A stretch of 46,600 bases of DNA. Source: Candidatus Fibrimonadaceae bacterium. GTDB taxonomy: Bacteria; Fibrobacterota; Fibrobacteria; Fibrobacterales; Fibrobacteraceae. Within the stretch, counting starts at the first letter, position 1. Every line of letters begins with the position of its first letter. The notes under the pieces were generated by a model. That model worked only from the letters and a program-made list of their open reading frames with translations. It was not told the DNA's origin and searched no databases. The translations under genes and the position numbers were made by a program. The stretch is from assembly GCA_031281275.1 (NCBI GenBank), contig JAITFP010000058.1:1-46600 (forward strand). Direction: 5' to 3'. Of the stretch, positions 8,889 to 15,745 are shown in pieces.

Positions 8889-9518
8889 ATGAAAACCATA
8901 CGCAAATTTGTTATTTTTATCATCGCCGCTTTAACAAGTGTCTTTTTGGTTTTTTCCATTCCAGTTTTGAATATGCTAATAAAGGGAAATTTTAGAACGG
9001 AGAGAACTTACGCAAAAACAGAAGTTAAAACAATAAATCCAGAAAAACCTCCTGAACCACCTAAGCCAAAAGAAGCCACACGCAAACCGAGCAGGCAAAC
9101 CATGAATAGCAGAACGCCAAAATCTGGACCGAGATTTGCAATGAATTTGGATGTTGTTGGAGGCAGCGCTGGAGCTTTTGTGCCAAATGAACTGGTCGCT
9201 ATGCAAAGCGGCGGCGGAAATAATAATAGCGGCGATGTGGACGAAAAACCTGCCTTGAAAAGCTCGGCAAAATTCAATGCGCCACAAGCCATAAGAGACG
9301 GCGAAATAAACGCACACCTAAGAATTTCATTTTGCGTTAACGCAACCGGAAAACCTTATGATATCCGTATAATAGAAGAAACCCCTGCGGGAAAAGGGCT
9401 GGCAAATTCTGGAAGAGATGCTATAATGGGAATGCAATTTGCCCCAGCCAAAAAAGGCGGCTCCGCCGTTCCTTTTTGCGGAATGGAACAGGCTTTTGAG
9501 GTTAAGTTCAGGGAGTGA
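8889..9518 (+). CDS. TonB-like / AgmX-PglI-type protein
   Basis: This 209-aa protein has one N-terminal transmembrane helix (about 7-30), a short proline-rich stretch (PEKPPEPPKPKE, about 52-63), a Gly/Asn-rich linker and a C-terminal TonB-like fold (about 130-209, with INAHLRISFCVNATGKPYDI and MQFAPAKKGG). TonB C-terminal domains link an inner-membrane energy source to outer-membrane partners, and AgmX/PglI relatives occur in gliding or envelope complexes. It follows glk by 7 bp, and the TPR gene start overlaps its end. No ExbB/ExbD lies in this operon. The nearest ExbB-like gene is at 14.6 kb. Confidence 0.75.
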   Translation: MKTIRKFVIFIIAALTSVFLVFSIPVLNMLIKGNFRTERTYAKTEVKTINPEKPPEPPKPKEATRKPSRQTMNSRTPKSGPRFAMNLDVVGGSAGAFVPNELVAMQSGGGNNNSGDVDEKPALKSSAKFNAPQAIRDGEINAHLRISFCVNATGKPYDIRIIEETPAGKGLANSGRDAIMGMQFAPAKKGGSAVPFCGMEQAFEVKFRE

Positions 9519-9520
9519 GT

Positions 9521-9853
9521 ATGGTTAGTGGTAAGTGGCTAGTGGCTAGTGGTTTGATAATTTGGGTGCAAATGATATTTGCACAAACACAAAATGCAGA
9601 CCAGATTTTGAATCAGGCTAATGTGCTATACAACAATGGGAGATATGCGCAAGCTATTTTGCTATACCGCAAAGCAGAAGAGAGAGGGGCAAATCCAGTC
9701 GCTACGAGTTTCAACACGGCTAACAGCCTTTTTCAATTAAATAAACTTCCCGAAGCAGCGGCGGCGTATCGCAAAGCGGTAAATTTTTCTGATGGTGAGT
9801 TTGCTCCCGCACTTGCAAATTTGGCATCTGTGCTTTACAGAATAGGCGAATAA
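9521..9853 (+). CDS. TPR repeat protein, N-terminal part (interrupted by in-frame stop)
   Basis: This is the first 110 residues of a tetratricopeptide-repeat protein. It has a hydrophobic N-terminal signal/anchor (WLVASGLIIWVQMIFAQ) followed by TPR units (ADQILNQANVLYNNGRYAQA, NTANSLFQLNKLPEAAAAYR). The ATG at 9521 has GGGAG about 6 nt upstream and is preferred over GTG 9515. The reading frame ends at TAA 9851-9853 in the middle of a TPR helix pair. Downstream codons in the same frame continue the repeat (TESIAAYRRALSLDPGNASA). The original gene therefore ran from 9521 to 10561. This is a nonsense mutation, a base error in the sequence, or a real truncation. Confidence 0.75.
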   Translation: MVSGKWLVASGLIIWVQMIFAQTQNADQILNQANVLYNNGRYAQAILLYRKAEERGANPVATSFNTANSLFQLNKLPEAAAAYRKAVNFSDGEFAPALANLASVLYRIGE

Positions 9854-9922
9854 ACAGAGAGCATTGCAGCATATCGCAGGGCACTAAGTTTAGACCCGGG
9901 CAACGCCTCTGCTTGGATTTAT

Positions 9923-10561
9923 TTGTCAGAGGCTTATCAAAAAACCGGAGACAATGTTGGCGCTCTTATGGCAATAGAAAAAGCCAGGCAAATAGATTCC
10001 GCAGATGTATCTCTTGTCTATCAACAAAGCGAAATTCACATTGCTATGGAAGAATTTGAAGCCGCTGCAAATTTAGTTAGGAGGTCTTATTTAAAAAATT
10101 CCGAAGAAACAGATTTCTTAACATACTTGGGCGATATTCACAGATTGAATAAAAATTTCCCTGCAAGCATTGCCGCTTACAGAGAAGCCATTGCCATCAA
10201 ATCAAGAGACAAAGAATTGCTATACAAATTGGCAGACTGCCTAGCAGAAGACCAAAAACCATACCTCGCAATAGATGTGCTAAATCAAATTGTGCAAATG
10301 GATTCCAACTTCACCGATGCTTCCATATTTTTGGGAAACCTAGCCTTTGAAACCGGATGGCTAGACAGAGCCGAAAACGCCTATTTGCTCGCAGGGAGGC
10401 ACGGAAACAAAGAAGCTATTTACGGCTTGCAAAACATAGTGTACGAATACATTCAAAAAAAGCGAAAGACCGAAGCCAAGCAAACCATAGAAAAAATTTT
10501 TAAATTGTATCCTGAAAATAAAGAACTAAAAGCTGAATTCAGTTCTGTTTTGGAAGAATGA
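9923..10561 (+). CDS. TPR repeat protein, C-terminal part (same frame as upstream fragment)
   Basis: This 212-aa stretch is made of TPR units (for example MSEAYQKTGDNVGALMAIEK, YLGDIHRLNKNFPASIAAYR). The codons between the stop at 9853 and the ATG at 9923 also encode TPR sequence in frame, so this ATG is just an internal methionine and not a natural start. It has no convincing Shine-Dalgarno. The end overlaps the glycosyltransferase start by 4 nt. With the N-terminal part restored, the protein would be about 346 aa, exported or periplasmic, and next to a TonB-like gene. Confidence 0.75.
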   Translation: MSEAYQKTGDNVGALMAIEKARQIDSADVSLVYQQSEIHIAMEEFEAAANLVRRSYLKNSEETDFLTYLGDIHRLNKNFPASIAAYREAIAIKSRDKELLYKLADCLAEDQKPYLAIDVLNQIVQMDSNFTDASIFLGNLAFETGWLDRAENAYLLAGRHGNKEAIYGLQNIVYEYIQKKRKTEAKQTIEKIFKLYPENKELKAEFSSVLEE

Positions 10562-11550
10562 GCGAGAAAATAATAATATCTCCCTTGGACTGGGGTTTGG
10601 GGCACGCAACTAGATGCTGCCCCATTATACGTTCATATTTGGAAAAAGGCGCAGAAGTGGAAATAGCAAGCGCGATAAGCCATAAAAATTTTTTCGCTCA
10701 GGAATTTCCGAATTTAGTTTGGCACGAAGCTCCAGCTTATGATATAAAATATCCCAAACACGGCTGGCAAATGCCCTTTTGGATTTTCAGCCAAATGCCA
10801 CGCATAAAAAAAATAATGGAAGAAGAAAATAAATGGCTAACTTCAATACACGAAAAGCAAAAATACACACTTGCTATAAGCGACAATCGCTTTGGTTTTT
10901 TTTGCAAAAAAATAAAATCCGTATATATAACGCATCAATTGCGAATAGCTTTCCCCAAACCTTTTACGATTTTTGAAAAAATAGGAGAGAACTGGCACAA
11001 AAACATAATGAAAAATTTTGACGAAATATGGGTTCCAGACCATGAAGAATTTCCAGGTCTTGCTGGTAAACTGAGCCATCCTTCATACAAAAGCGAAAAA
11101 ATAAAATACATAGGTCCTTTGTCTAGGCTGGATTTGAGAGCACCCGTTCCTCCAAAAAAATACGATATCTTGGCTTTAATTTCCGGTCCTGAACCTCACA
11201 GAAGCGCATTTGAAAAATACGCTATTGAATTTTTGCTTGAAAAACCTGGCAAACATTGTATTGTGCGCGGTTTGCCAAATGAAACAGAGATTCCAAACTT
11301 GCCATTTCCTGCATTTAATCATCTTGGAGCGGCGGATTTGCGGGAAATTATTTTGGCGAGCAAGGTGGTACTTTGTCGTTCTGGTTATTCTACCATTATG
11401 GATTTGGCTTTGTTAAAGGCAAAGGCTATTTTTGTTCCAACGCCCGGGCAAACTGAGCAGGAATATTTGGCGAGGATTTCTCACGTCGTTTCACCAAATG
11501 CTCAAAAAGAGCATATATCGTGGGGAATTCCGCATCAATTTTATCTTTGA
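10558..11550 (+). CDS. Glycosyltransferase, GT-B (MurG/GT28-like), probably altered C-terminus
   Basis: This 330-aa cytoplasmic protein begins with IIISPLDWGLGHATRCCPII, the Gly-rich N-terminal loop of GT-B enzymes. Its C-terminal donor-site region contains VVLCRSGYSTIMDLALL and PTPGQTEQEYLARI. This matches the Glyco_trans_1_3/COG0707-like group common in Fibrobacterota and Bacteroidota, whose acceptors are mostly unknown. It is coupled to the TPR gene by ATGA overlap. After EQEYLARI the last ~20 residues do not resemble the family's usual end. The DNA there also reads, on the opposite strand, as an antitoxin-like remnant, so the 3' end may have been replaced by recombination. Confidence 0.8.
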   Translation: MSEKIIISPLDWGLGHATRCCPIIRSYLEKGAEVEIASAISHKNFFAQEFPNLVWHEAPAYDIKYPKHGWQMPFWIFSQMPRIKKIMEEENKWLTSIHEKQKYTLAISDNRFGFFCKKIKSVYITHQLRIAFPKPFTIFEKIGENWHKNIMKNFDEIWVPDHEEFPGLAGKLSHPSYKSEKIKYIGPLSRLDLRAPVPPKKYDILALISGPEPHRSAFEKYAIEFLLEKPGKHCIVRGLPNETEIPNLPFPAFNHLGAADLREIILASKVVLCRSGYSTIMDLALLKAKAIFVPTPGQTEQEYLARISHVVSPNAQKEHISWGIPHQFYL

Positions 11551-11654
11551 TAGCCCGTGTCATTTCTACTGCATTACAACGAAATTCTTTTTCAATCATA
11601 ATATCCGCCTATAACGGATGTATCCAAATACAAAGATATTTTTTTACCAACCAT
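11480..11654 (-). pseudogene. Remnant of a PIN toxin with antitoxin-like reading frame
   Basis: On the minus strand, ATG 11654 opens MVGKKISLYLDTSVIGGYYD, the typical start of a PIN-domain toxin with its first catalytic Asp (YLDTSVIGG), then stops at 11592-11594. An ATG overlapping that stop opens a second frame (MIEKEFRCNAVEMTRAIKDK and on into the glycosyltransferase 3' end). It resembles the start of the small antitoxins that accompany this PIN subfamily. A TATATT element (11667-11662) sits 7 nt before the PIN start, so the old promoter is intact. Interpretation: a toxin-antitoxin locus collapsed by deletion. The PIN identity is firm, the antitoxin tentative. Confidence 0.55.
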
Positions 11655-11724
11655 TAGTAGCAATATAGAAAATTCCCAAATTCGCAACCATAGATTTGCC
11701 ACAATCTTAATCTTTTCCTTCGTC

Positions 11725-11838
11725 AATTCATTTGGCAGTAACGTTAAATCTATGCTCAAATACGGGCTTAGCCCTATGCACGTGTCCCGCATTACGAGGC
11801 TGCCTAAAGAGCAGATTATCGCATTGAACAAGAGCTAA
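11725..11838 (+). pseudogene. C-terminal remnant of an Rpn / PD-(D/E)XK transposase-family gene
   Basis: The plus-strand frame ending at TAA 11836-11838 encodes SMLKYGLSPMHVSRITRLPK and a short tail. This has the C-terminal helix-turn-helix look of Rpn-type recombination-promoting nucleases (PD-(D/E)XK transposase family). Nothing of the catalytic domain remains upstream. The end overlaps the stop codon of the convergent FISUMP gene. Recognition is by motif feel only. Confidence 0.45.
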
Positions 11839-13052
11839 TCTTGGACACAACGAACGCTGAACGCTGAACGATTTTTTACGTTTCTAAAGATGTCAAGCAC
11901 GGCAGCATAGCCCATACTCAGGCAAGAGCTAGCGTCATCGTTCCCTGTGGCAGACGACCAGTAGCCATCGTAGCCGACCCTGCTGAAACCGCCATCGGAA
12001 TAGCCGTAGCCGCCAGGCAGAGCCGAAAAGCCAACAGCATCCACGCCATTCCAGTTCCAACCATTAGATGCTTTAAGTATTATTCCAGCAACTTTATCGC
12101 CGCCTGCGAAATCCACAAGAGCCTGCCATTCATTATTGTTCGGCAAATGCCAACCGCTTGGGCAAGCTGATTTAGCAGTTTCCCAATTATAAAGTCTACC
12201 GTATTTTTGGCAGTTAATTTCTTGATTTTCATAGCACTTACTATCGCTTGCATTATAGTTCAAGTTTTCCGCCATCCAAGTTTGTTTATCAAATTTCACG
12301 GTTTTATAAGTCCTGCCATCTCTGGGATCAATAAAAGAACCTCTTTGAACTTTCGCTTTGAGGACATTGGCTTTCTCTGCCGCCACTTTGAAGGTGCCGT
12401 CTTTCACTGCTTCCGCTTTGGCTACCGCCGCACTGGCTTTTTCTGCCTCCGCTACGATGACGGCGAGTTTTTCTGCGGCGACAGCGGCAGCTTTCTCTGC
12501 CTCCGCTTTGATGGGACCATCTTTCGCTGCTGCTGCTACGGCCGCGGCCGCGGATTCGGCGGCTGGCTTATAGGCAGCCCAGGCTTTCTCTGCTGCTGCT
12601 TTCAATGGTTCCGCTTTGGCGTATTCTTCGGTTGCTTTCTGTTCCGCTACTCTGGCTTTCTCTGCTTCCGCTTTGTAGTATTTTTCAGTTGCTTCTTGGC
12701 AATTTTTATTGCATTTCGTATATTTATTAATTTTACCATCGTCCTCATTAAATGTAAGCTCAGAGCCTTGCAATTTATAACTAGCCGCTTGTGCCGCTAC
12801 GCCCGAGGCGATAAGATAAAAACGGCCTTTTTCCGTTTTCCATGTAATTGTAACTCCTATGGAATTTCTAGTAGTGATTCCTGTTCCATCACTTAAAAGC
12901 TCCATAACAACTCCTTTATCATCCCCAGACACCCCCACCCATCTGCCCACCAATGCTGACGGGTTACTAGCAGCATCGCAAGGTACCACAAGTAACAGCA
13001 TGGCAATAAATGCCGTGACAAAGATTGAGTTTAACAGGGTTTGTGTTTTCAT
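11835..13052 (-). CDS. Secreted FISUMP-domain protein with lipocalin-like domain and Ala-rich helix
   Basis: This 405-aa protein has a signal peptide (about 1-27). A lipocalin-like beta domain follows (about 34-110, starting LVGRWVGVSGDDKG). A long Ala/Glu/Lys-rich helical region spans about 120-235. The C-terminal FISUMP domain (about 240-405) has DPRDGRTYKTVK, WMAENLNYN, YGRLYNWETA, CPSGWHLPNNNEW and a terminal SVRCVQD. FISUMP is a C-type-lectin/formylglycine-enzyme-like surface domain expanded in Fibrobacter, of unclear role. GGAG lies 8 nt before ATG 13052, and TACATT at 13080-13075 is the likely -10. The Ala-rich part is GC-richer and repetitive, which creates long spurious antisense ORFs. 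Confidence 0.88.
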   Translation of the reverse strand: MKTQTLLNSIFVTAFIAMLLLVVPCDAASNPSALVGRWVGVSGDDKGVVMELLSDGTGITTRNSIGVTITWKTEKGRFYLIASGVAAQAASYKLQGSELTFNEDDGKINKYTKCNKNCQEATEKYYKAEAEKARVAEQKATEEYAKAEPLKAAAEKAWAAYKPAAESAAAAVAAAAKDGPIKAEAEKAAAVAAEKLAVIVAEAEKASAAVAKAEAVKDGTFKVAAEKANVLKAKVQRGSFIDPRDGRTYKTVKFDKQTWMAENLNYNASDSKCYENQEINCQKYGRLYNWETAKSACPSGWHLPNNNEWQALVDFAGGDKVAGIILKASNGWNWNGVDAVGFSALPGGYGYSDGGFSRVGYDGYWSSATGNDDASSCLSMGYAAVLDIFRNVKNRSAFSVRCVQD

Positions 13053-13101
13053 ATACCATTCTCCTTTTAATGTGAATGTAGAAAAATTTCGTCAAGTTAT
13101 A

Positions 13102-13257
13102 TTATTTACTTTCCATAGCCTCTAACTCTTCCATAGTTTTTACAGTCATTTTTCCAGTTTTATACTGAGCTACAGACTCTCTTAACCTAGCTTGATTTTT
13201 TTCGCTGTAAAAAGGGTCGTAAATATTGATAGCTTGTTGTTTTACGCTATAGGACAT
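13102..13257 (-). CDS. Small orphan antitoxin-like protein (51 aa)
   Basis: This short gene starts at ATG 13257 with a perfect AGGAG nine bases upstream and TATATT at 13290-13285. It encodes 51 residues beginning MSYSVKQQAINIYDPFYSEK and ending KMTVKTMEELEAMESK. The C-terminal K-T-M-E-E-L-E-A-M type tail is common in RelB/Phd-like type II antitoxins, where it wraps the toxin. No toxin gene follows: the next minus-strand gene is the FISUMP gene. It lies divergent to a complete PIN toxin-antitoxin pair. The gene is probably real. The antitoxin role is inferred. Confidence 0.6.
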   Translation of the reverse strand: MSYSVKQQAINIYDPFYSEKNQARLRESVAQYKTGKMTVKTMEELEAMESK

Positions 13258-13339
13258 AGTACAATCTCCTTGTATTTAAGTATAAATATAGTAAATTGCA
13301 CGAATGCTGACTTATTACTATGCCCTATTTAGATTTTTA

Positions 13340-13345
13340 TATATT
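13340..13345 (+). promoter_or_regulatory. -10 element of the PIN toxin-antitoxin operon
   Basis: TATATT lies 22 nt before the antitoxin start, with AAGGAG (13356-13361) placed 6 nt from ATG 13368. This choice of start discards the longer in-frame ORF from 13320, which would begin upstream of the promoter. Confidence 0.45.
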
Positions 13346-13367
13346 ATTACAAAACAAGGAGTTTTTT

Positions 13368-13571
13368 ATGACTATGACATTGGAAATTAAGAATCCTGCT
13401 GTGCTTAATCTAATTAGGCAGTTGGAAAGTTTACAAATGTTGAATGTTGTAAATTCTTTGGAGAATTCAAAAGTTAATTGGCGAAAATTTAGAGGTTCCG
13501 TTGCAAAGCAGTCTAGAGAAGAAATTGATTTGCAGTTGAAAGAATTACGAGATGAATGGGAAAGAAAGTGA
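13368..13571 (+). CDS. Antitoxin of PIN toxin-antitoxin pair
   Basis: This 67-aa protein starts MTMTLEIKNPAVLNLIRQLE and ends in a charged helix (KELRDEWERK). Its position (upstream of a PIN toxin, 4-nt overlap) and size are those of a type II antitoxin. The N-terminal half probably folds as a small DNA-binding or dimerisation unit, and the basic/acidic C-terminus probably inhibits the toxin. I do not recognise a named antitoxin family with confidence. Good Shine-Dalgarno AAGGAG six bases upstream. Antitoxins of this type usually repress their own promoter. Confidence 0.75.
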   Translation: MTMTLEIKNPAVLNLIRQLESLQMLNVVNSLENSKVNWRKFRGSVAKQSREEIDLQLKELRDEWERK

Positions 13572-13951
13572 GTTATATACTTGATACAAATGTCGTGATA
13601 GATTACATTCAAGGGAATTTCCCAGATAAAGAAGCGACTTTTATAGAAAACTTGCTTTTTGCAAGTACTCCCAATATCTCTGTTATAACAGAAATAGAAA
13701 TTCTTTGTTGGAAACACGCTAATGAAGAAGACGTGGAGCAATACAAAAAATTTATAGAAAATTCTAAAATTATAGAGCTTGGCAATGACGTTAAACTCAA
13801 AGCAATAGATATTCGCAGAAACTACAAAATCAAACTTCCAGATGCATTAATTGCTGCTTCGGCATTAGTTTATGATCTTGAGTTGATAACTCGCAATACA
13901 AAAGATTTTGAAAATATTGCGGAGTTAAAAGTTAAAAATCCTTGGAATTGA
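13568..13951 (+). CDS. PIN-domain ribonuclease toxin (VapC-like)
   Basis: This 128-aa PIN nuclease starts with MSYILDTNVV. The acidic metal-binding residues are all present: D6 (LDTN), E42 (ITEIE), D92 (LPDALIA) and D113 (NTKDF). VapC-type toxins cleave tRNA or rRNA when freed from antitoxin. GTG 13568 is chosen as start because it forms a GTGA overlap with the antitoxin stop and gives the normal PIN N-terminus. An ATG at 13556 would add four residues. The intact active site suggests a functional toxin. Confidence 0.85.
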   Translation: MSYILDTNVVIDYIQGNFPDKEATFIENLLFASTPNISVITEIEILCWKHANEEDVEQYKKFIENSKIIELGNDVKLKAIDIRRNYKIKLPDALIAASALVYDLELITRNTKDFENIAELKVKNPWN

Positions 13952-13952
13952 A

Positions 13953-14597
13953 TTATTCCCTAACCCAAACCCCAGTTATCTCCCCAAACACAACCTTATG
14001 ATAAGCCCCAGTTTCAGCTTGGGCATCCACAACAAATTTTTTGCTATCCTCTGTGTAATAGTCTTCTGGCGAAACTGTGGTAACCTGAACCAGCTTGCAC
14101 TCAATTATTAATTTCGCCTCTTTGAAAGACATATCGCCTGTTGGTGTTTCCACAGCGGTTAATCTGGTGTTTTTCATTTTTTCATCGCTATCACGACCGG
14201 ATTGCTTTCCAAATTCCATAACATCGCTTTTGTATTCGGAGTCGAAGAAAGCCATTGTGTAACTCTGCTCCTTGCGCATAAGCTCAAGAGTGTAGCGGCT
14301 GGAACGCAGCATTAAAAAGGTTGTTGGCTTGCTGAACAGAATTCCCCAACCGCCCCAGCCAGCTACCATAGAATTGTAATGCTCCTTTTTACCCGCAGTT
14401 AGCACGGCAAAATCTTTGCCGATAAGCGTAAAAACATCTTCGGGAATGTCTTTTGCTTCAATTGCTTTGAACAAATCGGAGAAAGAGCGTGATTTTATTT
14501 CTTCACGGCTTAACTTTGTGCTATTTTGAGTCGCATTTTCTTTGCAACCCAAAACGCTGAGAACTGCTAGCACCATAAGTGGGATTACTTTTTTCAT
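13953..14597 (-). CDS. Lipoprotein with flavin-reductase-like (FMN-binding split barrel) fold
   Basis: This 214-aa protein has a lipoprotein signal peptide with lipobox VLGC (Cys18). The body resembles flavin-reductase-like split-barrel proteins (for example DFAVLTAGKKEHYNSMVAG and KPTTFLMLRSSRYTLELM). Lipidated versions of this family occur in anaerobic gut bacteria, and the true substrate is not established. ATG 14597 is preceded by TATATT only 6 nt upstream (14609-14604) with no Shine-Dalgarno, so the mRNA is probably leaderless. It is convergent with the PIN toxin gene (1 bp apart) and divergent to the ExbB-like gene. Confidence 0.75.
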   Translation of the reverse strand: MKKVIPLMVLAVLSVLGCKENATQNSTKLSREEIKSRSFSDLFKAIEAKDIPEDVFTLIGKDFAVLTAGKKEHYNSMVAGWGGWGILFSKPTTFLMLRSSRYTLELMRKEQSYTMAFFDSEYKSDVMEFGKQSGRDSDEKMKNTRLTAVETPTGDMSFKEAKLIIECKLVQVTTVSPEDYYTEDSKKFVVDAQAETGAYHKVVFGEITGVWVRE

Positions 14598-14603
14598 AAA
14601 GTA

Positions 14604-14630
14604 AATATAGTAAGTGAGATTTACTAACTT
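14604..14630. promoter_or_regulatory. Divergent leaderless-type promoters (flavin-reductase lipoprotein / mini-ExbB)
   Basis: Minus strand: TTACTATATT with hexamer 14609-14604, 6 nt from ATG 14597. Plus strand: TTACTAACTT with hexamer 14625-14630, 6 nt from ATG 14637. Neither start has a Shine-Dalgarno sequence. The plus-strand hexamer is weaker. Confidence 0.45.
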
Positions 14631-14636
14631 ACAACG

Positions 14637-14990
14637 ATGTCCCTAATTCACGTTTATGAACAGGTTTTTGATATGCTTCGCAAGGGCGGGGTGGTTATGC
14701 CCATTATTTTTGCGGTGGGCTGGATTGCCTGGATTTTGGTTTTAACGGGAAAAAAGGAACATTCCAAAAATATAGCCTCTCTTGCCGCAGTGGCTCCCCT
14801 GCTTGGACTACTCGGAACCGTTATGGGCATGGTTCACACTTTTGAAACCATAGAACGTTTTGGCTTTGGCAATCCCGTGCTGCTTGCAGATGGAATTTCC
14901 GAGGCGCTTTTAACTACTCAGGCTGGCTTGTTGGTGGCTTTTCCTTTGTTGCTTGCGAATACTTATGTTAAGAGAAGAATAAAAAAATGA
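14637..14990 (+). CDS. Miniature MotA/TolQ/ExbB-type proton channel protein
   Basis: This 117-aa inner-membrane protein has three predicted helices (about 22-37, 46-68, 88-108). The core TolQ/ExbB motif is well kept ([20 protein letters not shown], then [20 protein letters not shown]). Typical ExbB is over 200 aa. Here the cytoplasmic domain between helices 1 and 2 is reduced to about 10 residues. ExbB/TolQ proteins use proton flow to energise TonB or Tol systems. No ExbD follows. The stop overlaps larB by 4 nt, so it is translationally coupled to nickel-cofactor genes. A role in metal uptake is possible but unproven. Confidence 0.8.
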   Translation: MSLIHVYEQVFDMLRKGGVVMPIIFAVGWIAWILVLTGKKEHSKNIASLAAVAPLLGLLGTVMGMVHTFETIERFGFGNPVLLADGISEALLTTQAGLLVAFPLLLANTYVKRRIKK

Positions 14991-15745
14991 ACAAAACCGA
15001 AACGCTAGATATTCTACAAAAAATAAAAAACGGTGACATATCACCCGAAGATGCTTTATCAAAACTATGTACTCAACCCTTTGAGGATTTGGGATACGCA
15101 AAACTAGACCACCACCGCGAATTGCGAAAAGGTGTTCCCGAAGTTATATACGGCACGGGAAAAACACCGGAGCAAATAATGGGCATTGCAAAGGCAATGC
15201 TTGATAAAGGGCAGAATTTGATACTGATAACCAGACTGCCACTGGAAACAGCCGAGGCAATTAAAAAAAACTTGCACTTGAAATATTATGAAACCGCACG
15301 TATTGGAATAATTGGCGAAATACCCAAACCAAATGGCATAGGCAGGATTGTGGTTGCCACAGGTGGCACAAGCGATATTCCAGTGGCAGAAGAAGCCGCG
15401 ATTACGGCAGAGGTTCTCGGCAATGAAGTTGTTCGTTTATATGATGTGGGCGTTGCTGGAATGCACAGGCTTCTCTCTAAGTTAAGCGAGATTATGGATG
15501 CACAGGTTGTTATTTCCATCGCCGGAATGGAGGGAGCATTAACTAGCGTTATAGGTGGTCTTGTTGATTGTCCGGTTATCGGAGTTCCCACAAGCGTAGG
15601 TTATGGAGCCTCATTCAACGGAATAGCCGCTTTGCTATCTATGCTCAATTCCTGTGCTAGCGGTGTTAGCGTGGTAAATATTGATAATGGATTTGGAGCG
15701 GGATATTTGGCAAGTATAATAAATCATCAAAGGGGAGTAAAATGA
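14987..15745 (+). CDS. larB: Nickel-pincer cofactor biosynthesis protein LarB
   Basis: This 252-aa protein matches LarB, the NaAD carboxylase/hydrolase that starts synthesis of the nickel-pincer nucleotide (Ni-SCS-pyridinium) cofactor of lactate racemase-type enzymes. The PurE-like half is clear, with [42 protein letters not shown] and [12 protein letters not shown]. The N-terminal helical part includes [14 protein letters not shown]. It overlaps both the mini-ExbB (4 nt) and the larC-larE fusion (4 nt). Length is normal for the family. Confidence 0.93.
   Translation: MNKTETLDILQKIKNGDISPEDALSKLCTQPFEDLGYAKLDHHRELRKGVPEVIYGTGKTPEQIMGIAKAMLDKGQNLILITRLPLETAEAIKKNLHLKYYETARIGIIGEIPKPNGIGRIVVATGGTSDIPVAEEAAITAEVLGNEVVRLYDVGVAGMHRLLSKLSEIMDAQVVISIAGMEGALTSVIGGLVDCPVIGVPTSVGYGASFNGIAALLSMLNSCASGVSVVNIDNGFGAGYLASIINHQRGVK

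Noticed and set aside
12207-12896. 229-aa plus-strand ORF antisense to the FISUMP gene
   Set aside because: It is a shadow of the Ala-rich repeat; Cys/Phe/Arg-rich composition, no Shine-Dalgarno, and the minus-strand protein is clearly real.
14637-15000. Nickel riboswitch before the lar operon
   Set aside because: Only 39 bp separate the divergent start codons, leaving no room for a leader.
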